64,000 nt of DNA from Aquimarina aggregata (GTDB taxonomy: Bacteria > Bacteroidota > Bacteroidia > Flavobacteriales > Flavobacteriaceae). The DNA is taken from positions 372,001-436,000 of the forward strand of contig NZ_LQRT01000024.1 in assembly GCF_001632745.1 (NCBI RefSeq), read 5' to 3'. The translations under genes were made by a program, and so were the position numbers. Under the pieces are notes generated by a model, which ran no database searches, was not told the DNA's origin, and was given only the letters and a program-made list of their open reading frames with translations. Each line of letters starts with the position of its first letter. Within the stretch, counting starts at the first letter, position 1. This document shows positions 55,430 through 61,684 of the stretch, in pieces.

Positions 55430-55443
55430 CCAAAATTTACAAA

Positions 55444-56613
55444 TTGCAACACACAATATCCATTACAGCGATTTCTTCGATATCATCTTTAGGAATTTCG
55501 ACAGAAGAGATATGGAGAAAATATAAGGAAGCTTCGCATTGTATTTCTTATAAAGATTTTAATGAAGAACAAACTGTTGTTGCCGAACTTTCTGAGCGCG
55601 CAAAACAAGTTATACAAGAACTAAGAACCGAATCTGATCACTATAAAGATTTAGATGACTCTGTACTTTTTGGAATATATGCAGCTAGAAATGCGGTACT
55701 TGAGGCTGGTTGGAAACAGGATCTTGATTTTGGTATTAATATAGGTTCTTCTAGGGGTGCAACCTCACTTTTTGAGAAATATCATCAGGAATTTCTAGCT
55801 ACGGGTAAATCATCGACTTTAAGTTCTCCAACGACAACATTAGGTAACATCTCTTCGTGGATTGCTCATGATTTACAAAGTCAGGGGCCAGAAATTAGTC
55901 ATTCAATCACTTGTTCAACGGCTTTACATGCTGTTTTAAATGGTGTTGCCTGGATACAATCTGGACTAGCAGATAAATTTTTGGTAGGAGGTAGTGAAGC
56001 ACCATTAACACCTTTTACTATAGCACAAATGAAAGCCCTTAAGATTTATGCTGCTACCGACAAATCGAATTACCCTTGTCAAGCAATGAACTTGGATAAA
56101 AAGAGAAATTCTATGTTTTTAGGTGAAGGTGCTGCTGTAGCTTGCTTAGAAAAAGGGAATAAAGAAAATGCTTTGGCATATATAAAAGGAATTGGATATG
56201 CAACCGAACCCTTAAAGCACAATATATCAATATCGACAGCAGCAGATTGTTTTCAGAAGTCTATGAAAATGGCTTTGGGAGATACAGCTATAGATGAGGT
56301 TGATGCTATTGTATTGCATGCTCCTGGAACTGTAAAAGGGGACCTTGCAGAATATAATGCTATAAAAGCCGTTTTTGGAGATGTGTTACCTGCACTAACC
56401 ACGAATAAATGGAAAATAGGGCATACTTTTGGGGCTAGTGGTATTTTAAGTTTGGAATTAGCAACATTGATGTTAAAGTATCAAGAGTTTATTCCTGTAC
56501 CTTATATAGAAAATAATAATATACCAAAACAATTAAACAGAATTATGATCAATGCTGTAGGTTTTGGAGGAAATGCGGTGAGCATTTTATTGGAAGCACC
56601 TTTTAGAAATTAA
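55444..56613 (+). CDS. Beta-ketoacyl synthase-like protein of the biotin locus
   Basis: No ATG is available. The TTG at 55444, downstream of a consensus promoter, puts the protein start at QHTISITAISSISSLG, the usual N-terminus of this fold, and gives 389 residues. The catalytic triad is kept: Cys157 in SITCSTALH, His292 in LHAPGTVKGD and His327 in KIGHTFGASG. Members condense malonyl-ACP with an acyl primer; near bioB it may help make the pimeloyl chain, or be a specialised FabF relative. It diverges from the Coa1-like gene, and a terminator separates it from bioB. Confidence 0.8.
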   Translation: MQHTISITAISSISSLGISTEEIWRKYKEASHCISYKDFNEEQTVVAELSERAKQVIQELRTESDHYKDLDDSVLFGIYAARNAVLEAGWKQDLDFGINIGSSRGATSLFEKYHQEFLATGKSSTLSSPTTTLGNISSWIAHDLQSQGPEISHSITCSTALHAVLNGVAWIQSGLADKFLVGGSEAPLTPFTIAQMKALKIYAATDKSNYPCQAMNLDKKRNSMFLGEGAAVACLEKGNKENALAYIKGIGYATEPLKHNISISTAADCFQKSMKMALGDTAIDEVDAIVLHAPGTVKGDLAEYNAIKAVFGDVLPALTTNKWKIGHTFGASGILSLELATLMLKYQEFIPVPYIENNNIPKQLNRIMINAVGFGGNAVSILLEAPFRN

Positions 56614-56640
56614 CAAGTTTTATGTTTTTTTGTTATTAAA

Positions 56641-56675
56641 AACTAAGAATTTGATATTTCTTAGTTGTGTTTTTT
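56641..56675 (+). terminator. Terminator after the ketoacyl-synthase-like gene
   Basis: AACTAAGAA pairs with TTCTTAGTT (9 bp) around an 8-base loop, followed by GTGT6. The -33 box of bioB overlaps its right arm. Confidence 0.75.
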
Positions 56676-56696
56676 GATTATAAACAATTACTTTTG
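56665..56696 (+). promoter_or_regulatory. bioB promoter
   Basis: TTG at 56665-56667, a 21-base spacer and TACTTTTG at 56689-56696 match the -33/-7 consensus. The ATG is 21 bases further. Confidence 0.6.
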
Positions 56697-56716
56697 AAGA
56701 TTCACATACCTTTTTT

Positions 56717-57820
56717 ATGAACGTTATAAGACACGATTGGACAAAGCAAGAGATTCTTGATATTTATAATAAACCCATGATGGATTTACTGTATGAAGCA
56801 GCAACAATTCATCGCCAATATCATGATCAAAATACAGTACAGGTATCTACACTATTATCAATAAAAACTGGTGGATGCCCAGAAGATTGCGGATATTGCC
56901 CGCAAGCTGCCAGATATCATACAGATATTGAAGGAAATGATCTTATGAGCGTACGCCAAGTAAAAGCGCAAGCGTTACGAGCAAAAGCTTCTGGAAGTTC
57001 TAGAGTTTGTATGGGAGCGGCCTGGCGTAATGTTAAAGATGGACAGGAATTCGAGGATGTATTAGAAATGGTTCGGACCATCAACAAATTGGACATGGAA
57101 GTATGTTGTACTTTAGGTATGATTACCGAAAATCAAGCACAACGATTAGCAGAAGCAGGTTTATATGCGTATAATCACAACTTAGACACTTCTGAAGAGT
57201 ACTATAAAGAAGTAATTTCTACAAGAGGCTATGAAGACCGTTTAAAAACAATCGATAATGTTAGAAAAACTAATGTTACCGTTTGTAGTGGTGGTATTAT
57301 TGGTATGGGAGAAGAAGTAGCAGATAGAGCAGGTATGTTAGTTGCTTTAGCAAAACTAAGCCCGCAGCCTGAATCTGTGCCTATAAACGCATTAGTAGCT
57401 GTTGAAGGAACGCCGATGGAAGAAGAAAAACCAGTGGCAATTTGGGATATGATTAGAATGGTAGCTACTACTCGAATTGTAATGCCAAATACACAAGTTA
57501 GGTTATCTGCAGGAAGAACAGAAATGACTAGAGAAGGGCAAGCAATGTGTTTCTTTGCCGGAGCAAATTCTATTTTTGCTGGGGACAAATTATTAACAAC
57601 GCCAAACCCAGATGTAAATGCAGATATGGAGATGTTTAAGTTACTTGGACTTCAGCCTCAAAAACCTTTCGTAAAAAAAGCACAACCAGAAACTGTTGAA
57701 GCCGAGGATTCTAAATATGAAGCTCTTGGAGAAAAACCGAAATGGACAAGACCTGGGCATACAATAGATAGAAACGAAACAGCTAAACAAAAAGCTAAAG
57801 AAATTATAGAAGATAAGTAA
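56717..57820 (+). CDS. bioB: Biotin synthase
   Basis: A radical SAM enzyme that inserts sulfur into dethiobiotin, the last step of the pathway. The SAM [4Fe-4S] motif is C54/C58/C61 in GGCPEDCGYC. The [2Fe-2S] ligands are later Cys residues in VCMGAAW, EVCCTLG and VTVCSGG, and Arg in RLSAGR. 367 residues is slightly longer than usual because of a Lys/Glu-rich C-terminal tail of about 40 residues, common in Bacteroidota. It has its own promoter and may be cotranscribed with the JmjC-like gene 53 bases on. Confidence 0.97.
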   Translation: MNVIRHDWTKQEILDIYNKPMMDLLYEAATIHRQYHDQNTVQVSTLLSIKTGGCPEDCGYCPQAARYHTDIEGNDLMSVRQVKAQALRAKASGSSRVCMGAAWRNVKDGQEFEDVLEMVRTINKLDMEVCCTLGMITENQAQRLAEAGLYAYNHNLDTSEEYYKEVISTRGYEDRLKTIDNVRKTNVTVCSGGIIGMGEEVADRAGMLVALAKLSPQPESVPINALVAVEGTPMEEEKPVAIWDMIRMVATTRIVMPNTQVRLSAGRTEMTREGQAMCFFAGANSIFAGDKLLTTPNPDVNADMEMFKLLGLQPQKPFVKKAQPETVEAEDSKYEALGEKPKWTRPGHTIDRNETAKQKAKEIIEDK

Positions 57821-57873
57821 AAGCATGATTTGTGTCTTTGACATCATGAAGTTTTAAAATTAGTTCGCAGAAA

Positions 57874-58758
57874 ATGGAATTAAATTTAGAGCCAATAAAA
57901 AGGGTTAAAACAATTTCCAAAGAGAAATTTCTTAAGGAATATTTTGCTTTGCAAAAACCTGTTGTAATAGAACGCTTAACCCAAGATTGGCCTGCATATC
58001 ATAAATGGAACTTAAATTACATTAATGAAGTAGCTGGCGAAAAAAAAGTGCCTTTGTATGATGATAGGCCTTTATCGTCTGAGTTTAAATTTAATGAACC
58101 ACATACATACATGAAAATGAGTGAATACATTAATTTGCTCAAAACCAAACCGACTAATTATAGGATTTTTTTATATAATTTACTTAAAGAGGTTCCGAAA
58201 CTTCAGAAGGATTTTAAATATCCAGATATAGGATTTAAATTCTTAAAAAAAATGCCGATGTTATTTTTTGGAGGAATTAATTCTAAGGTATTTATGCATT
58301 ATGATATTGATCTAGCTAATATTATTCACTTTCATTTTAACGGAGAAAAACAATGTATATTATTTCCTCCTTCGCAGACCAAGTATCTATATAAAGTCCC
58401 TCACGCTCTGATTTCTCATCAAGGTATAGATTTTCAAAACCCTGATGTTAAAAAATGGCCAGCTTTAAAAAATGCTCAAGGTTATATTACAAATCTAAAA
58501 CATGGTGAGACACTGTATATGCCAGAAGGATACTGGCACCAAATGACCTATTTAACACCTGGTTTTTCCATGAGTATAAGGTCTTATCCTAAGAAAACTT
58601 TAAATTTTATAAAAGCAGTATATAATGTTTTTATCATGAGACACTTTGATAATGTTATGCGAAAAACAAGAGGAGAGAAGTGGATGAATTATAAAAATGA
58701 AAAAGCTATACTTCGTACCAATAAAAGGAATGGATACTTAATTAATGATGACCAATGA
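57874..58758 (+). CDS. Cupin-like JmjC-type Fe(II)/2-oxoglutarate dioxygenase
   Basis: A 294-residue protein of the cupin_8/JmjC fold. The N-terminal QKPVVIERLTQDWPAYHKW is the characteristic opening. The facial triad is present: His142 and Asp144 in FMHYDIDL and His222 in MPEGYWHQM. Such enzymes hydroxylate residues of proteins or peptides, for example Asp, Asn or His. It follows bioB on the plus strand and converges on the double-glycine peptide genes, 69 bases away. A role in modifying those peptides is possible but not shown. Confidence 0.87.
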   Translation: MELNLEPIKRVKTISKEKFLKEYFALQKPVVIERLTQDWPAYHKWNLNYINEVAGEKKVPLYDDRPLSSEFKFNEPHTYMKMSEYINLLKTKPTNYRIFLYNLLKEVPKLQKDFKYPDIGFKFLKKMPMLFFGGINSKVFMHYDIDLANIIHFHFNGEKQCILFPPSQTKYLYKVPHALISHQGIDFQNPDVKKWPALKNAQGYITNLKHGETLYMPEGYWHQMTYLTPGFSMSIRSYPKKTLNFIKAVYNVFIMRHFDNVMRKTRGEKWMNYKNEKAILRTNKRNGYLINDDQ

Positions 58759-58774
58759 GTAACTATAATATATA

Positions 58775-58818
58775 AAAACAAAACCTTATATAAATTAAAT
58801 AATAAGGTTTTGTTTTTT
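58775..58818. terminator. Bidirectional terminator
   Basis: A perfect 15-bp stem (58775-58789 with 58802-58816) with A and T runs at the ends lies between the JmjC-type gene and the peptide genes. It ends transcription from both sides. Confidence 0.93.
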
Positions 58819-58827
58819 CTAAATGTA

Positions 58828-58989
58828 TTATAAAATCGGAGTAAATTTTTTAATGTTATCGTACCATTCGATAGCTTCTTCTACTGCATCTACAATATCA
58901 TCAATCCAATCTCCTAACCCTCCTCCTTGAGTTTGGGTAATTTCTTGAATATTTAGTTCTGTGACATTTAATTGCTTTACATTCTTCAT
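58828..58989 (-). CDS. Double-glycine leader peptide A (candidate bacteriocin or signalling peptide)
   Basis: A 53-residue peptide. The leader (1-23) has the LNVTELNIQEITQTQGG pattern seen in precursors exported by C39-type ABC transporters. Cleavage after Gly23 would release 30 residues starting GLGDWIDD, with Asp/Glu, Val/Ile and Trp spaced for an amphipathic helix, then a basic KK and FTPIL end. No Cys is present, so thioether or disulfide links are excluded. It is the second of two tandem peptide genes, 31 bases after peptide B, and ends 10 bases before a strong terminator. Confidence 0.75.
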   Translation of the reverse strand: MKNVKQLNVTELNIQEITQTQGGGLGDWIDDIVDAVEEAIEWYDNIKKFTPIL

Positions 58990-59020
58990 GTTTTGTTGTT
59001 TTTAAGATTTGTAATTAGTT

Positions 59021-59176
59021 CTAATTAGATTGATCAAAAACACCAGCTTCTCTCATCAAGTCTTTTATCTTTTCAATTTGATATTGAATGTATTCCTCTA
59101 TCCAATTTCCACCGTCAATTGATCTCATTTCTGCAGTGTTTAGTTCTTTAATGTCACACTTTTCTGTTTTTTTCAT
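59021..59176 (-). CDS. Double-glycine leader peptide B (candidate bacteriocin or signalling peptide)
   Basis: A 51-residue peptide. The leader (1-23) reads KELNTAEMRSIDGG, a textbook double-glycine leader. The core of 28 residues begins NWIEEYIQYQIEKIKDLM and is Glu/Lys/Ile-rich, likely an amphipathic helix. Its only Cys, residue 7, is in the leader. Both cores share a WI-(D/E)-(D/E) start, suggesting common origin or a two-peptide pair. It is the first gene of the peptide unit, with a possible -7 box upstream at 59208-59215. Confidence 0.75.
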   Translation of the reverse strand: MKKTEKCDIKELNTAEMRSIDGGNWIEEYIQYQIEKIKDLMREAGVFDQSN

Positions 59177-59207
59177 TTTTTGAAGTTTTAGATGTTATTT
59201 TCAAATT

Positions 59208-59215
59208 CAAACATA
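59208..59215 (-). promoter_or_regulatory. Possible -7 box of the peptide genes
   Basis: Read on the minus strand this is TATGTTTG, 31 bases before peptide B. A well-spaced -33 TTG is not found. Confidence 0.4.
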
Positions 59216-59349
59216 TAGTAGAATGGTCTCAAATTATGAGAATATGATTTTAATATTGAATTAGAAATGGATTCAACTATGTTCAAAAGAAAATGAATAA
59301 GGAAGTATTATGATCTTATACAAACAAGAATATTATTAATAAAAGTATA

Positions 59350-59862
59350 TTAGAAAGGGATAAGTTCATTAACTTTTTCGAAGACCAGATGAGTCTCCCA
59401 GCCACGGTATAAAAGGTAATCAACTAACTTTTTTCGTTGTTTGTTTTTTTCTGATTCACGAATTTTATCAAACTTCTTTTCTGCGAGTTCATGAAAGGTA
59501 GTTAGGTAGTCTTTGTCTGAGATTTCTTTAAGAGCTGTTTTTATATTGTATTCAGAAATTTCACGAAATTTAAGTTCTTTAATTATACGTTGTTTACCCC
59601 ATTTCTTGATTCGAAATTTTCCTCGGGCAAAACTTTGTGCAAATCGTTCTTCATTCAAGAAATTATGTTCTAGAAGGTGTAAAATGATTTTTTCTTTGGC
59701 TTCAGGAATTAAGTGCATTGTAGCCAGTTTATTCATAATATCTTTATGACAACGTTCCTGATATGCACAATACCGCTCCATTTTGCTAGTAGCTTCTTTA
59801 ACTGTTATAGATTGTTGCATTCGATTGTACATTGGCATAAAGGTACAACGCTTTTGCAACAC
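59350..59862 (-). CDS. recX: Regulatory protein RecX
   Basis: RecX-type proteins limit RecA activity. The 170-residue helical repeat protein has the family pattern: ATSKMERYCAYQERCHKDI, then FLNEERFAQSFARGKFRIKKWGKQRIIKELKFREISEYNI, then a third repeat with LVDYLLYRGWETHLVFEKV. The true start may be at 59838, 59832 or 59820, since the first residues before MQQSITVKEA are atypical. It lies 3 bases after the unknown gene and 173 bases before peptide B, so it may be part of the exporter transcript. Confidence 0.88.
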   Translation of the reverse strand: MLQKRCTFMPMYNRMQQSITVKEATSKMERYCAYQERCHKDIMNKLATMHLIPEAKEKIILHLLEHNFLNEERFAQSFARGKFRIKKWGKQRIIKELKFREISEYNIKTALKEISDKDYLTTFHELAEKKFDKIRESEKNKQRKKLVDYLLYRGWETHLVFEKVNELIPF

Positions 59863-59865
59863 CTT

Positions 59866-60348
59866 TTATAATTGAGCTTCTAAAATTAGCAACTTATTGG
59901 TAATGATATCTTTTTTAGAGAGTCTTTTCTTTTTTAAAAAAGTTCTTACTTTTCTTTCTTCTGGCTTGTCTTTTATATCGGTTAGAAGATTTTTTCGAGT
60001 AAGCTTTCGCAACTCTAGTGGGGCATATTTTGTTTTGTAATAATAGGTATCAAATAATAGCCACTCGGGCATTATTTTTTTGTTTTCCTTATAAATATGA
60101 ATCCAGTCGTTATGGCCAATAAATTCGCAAAAATTTCCATTAGGTAATATGGTAAAATGAAAAGGATCTATTTCATGATCACTATCAATATCAGAATTAA
60201 TAATACGAATAAGATTGTCTAGATTTAATGGATTGTCGGCATAGAACAAAAGTGTTTCTAATTTATGTGTGATGTCATAAGCTTCAATTTTATTCATTTC
60301 ATCAAAATGCTTTACAATTTCATGAAGTATTTTCTTGTCGTTTTTCAT
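59866..60348 (-). CDS. Uncharacterised soluble protein between exporter and recX
   Basis: A 160-residue protein without signal peptide or membrane helix. The N-terminal half is acidic (HEIVKHFDEMNKIEAYDITHKLETLLFYAD), the middle has DSDHEIDPFHFTILPNGNFCEFIGHNDW, and the C-terminus is strongly basic (TFLKKKRLSKKDI). It starts 12 bases after the adaptor gene, so it should be in the exporter transcript. A protective or regulatory role is possible; none is supported by motif. Confidence 0.7.
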   Translation of the reverse strand: MKNDKKILHEIVKHFDEMNKIEAYDITHKLETLLFYADNPLNLDNLIRIINSDIDSDHEIDPFHFTILPNGNFCEFIGHNDWIHIYKENKKIMPEWLLFDTYYYKTKYAPLELRKLTRKNLLTDIKDKPEERKVRTFLKKKRLSKKDIITNKLLILEAQL

Positions 60349-60360
60349 GATTAATAAAGG

Positions 60361-61668
60361 TTATGAATTATACTTGAAGATATTTCTAAATTGATAGAAT
60401 ACTCTTTCAATTACTTTTAAGTCTTCTGTCACAATCCCTGCAGTACCTCTCATTTCTCGATTAAAGGATAATGTTTTTCCATAAGTTGTTTGCAAGTTTT
60501 CTGGTAAGTTTACTTCGATATAATAGTTGCCTTCGTTATCTGGGGATAAGGACATACTAATTACCTCGCCTCTTACCATTCCAAATTCCTGATAAGGATA
60601 ATTATCTAGTTTGATTAGAACATTTTGGTTAGGTTTTATTTTTCCTGTATTAATTGCCGGAGTTGTTATTTTTCCGACTAAAAGTGATTTTGAAGGCAAA
60701 ATAGTTAATACATTGTCTCCGGCTTTTACAAATTGATTTTTCCCCCAAAATTTTTGGAAACTTACTTTTCCATCGATAGATGCGATAAGTAAATAATTTT
60801 GTTCCCATTGTTTAAGGGCTCTTTTTAATTGTTTGTAAGATGAGATAACATCTTTAAGGAATTTTGTTTCGTTTTGAATTTTGCTAATATTAGATCCTTG
60901 AATTCCTCTGCGAGTATTGTTTTTGGATTCTTGGATTTGAGACATATTAATCTTTGTGTTTTCATAATTACGTCTTGCCTGTAAGTACTCTAATTCTTTG
61001 TTTTCAAACTCTACTTTAGAAATTACACCTTTGGTATATAACCCTTTGGTACGTTCTAAATCTTGTTTTCTAAACTCTAATTCTTTTTTTTCTAGTTCTC
61101 TTTGAGTCTGTAATACTTGTATTCTACCATTTAATTCAGATAGCGTTTGTTGACCAGAAATAGCTTCCATAGAAAAAGGTTTTAAATTTTTATTCAAAAT
61201 AAAATCAGTAAATGATTTTTCAAATAAGGCATAATCTTGTTCCAATTCTCCAAGAGATAAATGTGCTGTTTTATCTATAGGAAACTCAAAATTCTGATAG
61301 TCTAAACGCAGCGTGTCTACGATACTTTTTAGTTGTAAGAAATCTTCGAAATTTGCAGTATTTTCGATAACAGCAAGTATTTGTCCATGTTTTACATATT
61401 CTTGATCTTTAACCAAAAGCTTAAGAATTCTTCCACTATTTTTTGCTTCAATTTTTTCTACTGGGACTTCGGTTGTAATAGTGATGTTTGAAGTAACCAT
61501 ATCTGGATATTCTACAATGCAACTAGCTCCAACGATTAACATTAGAATGAAGAAAACCACTGTGATCCCCCAACGAGTCATCCAACTTGGGGGATTACTT
61601 AATATTTCTTGGACCTCTTCTGAGCGTAATTCTAATTCTTTAAGTTTATTTTTTTCTATATCATTCAT
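60361..61668 (-). CDS. HlyD family periplasmic adaptor (peptide exporter)
   Basis: A 435-residue membrane-fusion protein: cytoplasmic N-terminus, one membrane helix (about 31-53), a lipoyl/barrel-sandwich half (VEKIEAKNSGRILKLLVKDQEYVKHGQILAVIENT), a long coiled-coil hairpin (about 120-260), then the second lipoyl half and beta-barrel (GKITTPAINTGKIKPNQNVLIKLDNYPYQEFGMVRGEVISMSLSP). It links an inner-membrane ABC exporter to the outer membrane. Start is 16 bases after the exporter stop, forming one operon. The TolC-like partner is not in the window. Confidence 0.93.
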   Translation of the reverse strand: MNDIEKNKLKELELRSEEVQEILSNPPSWMTRWGITVVFFILMLIVGASCIVEYPDMVTSNITITTEVPVEKIEAKNSGRILKLLVKDQEYVKHGQILAVIENTANFEDFLQLKSIVDTLRLDYQNFEFPIDKTAHLSLGELEQDYALFEKSFTDFILNKNLKPFSMEAISGQQTLSELNGRIQVLQTQRELEKKELEFRKQDLERTKGLYTKGVISKVEFENKELEYLQARRNYENTKINMSQIQESKNNTRRGIQGSNISKIQNETKFLKDVISSYKQLKRALKQWEQNYLLIASIDGKVSFQKFWGKNQFVKAGDNVLTILPSKSLLVGKITTPAINTGKIKPNQNVLIKLDNYPYQEFGMVRGEVISMSLSPDNEGNYYIEVNLPENLQTTYGKTLSFNREMRGTAGIVTEDLKVIERVFYQFRNIFKYNS

Positions 61669-61684
61669 AACGATAAATATTATT

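Noticed and set aside
57229-57588. 119-residue minus-strand frame inside bioB
   Set aside because: Fully covered by the conserved part of bioB; no motif.
58828-59176. Lanthipeptide or sactipeptide interpretation of the GG peptides
   Set aside because: Neither core contains a Cys, and no LanM/LanB or radical SAM maturase is in the window (bioB is the biotin enzyme).
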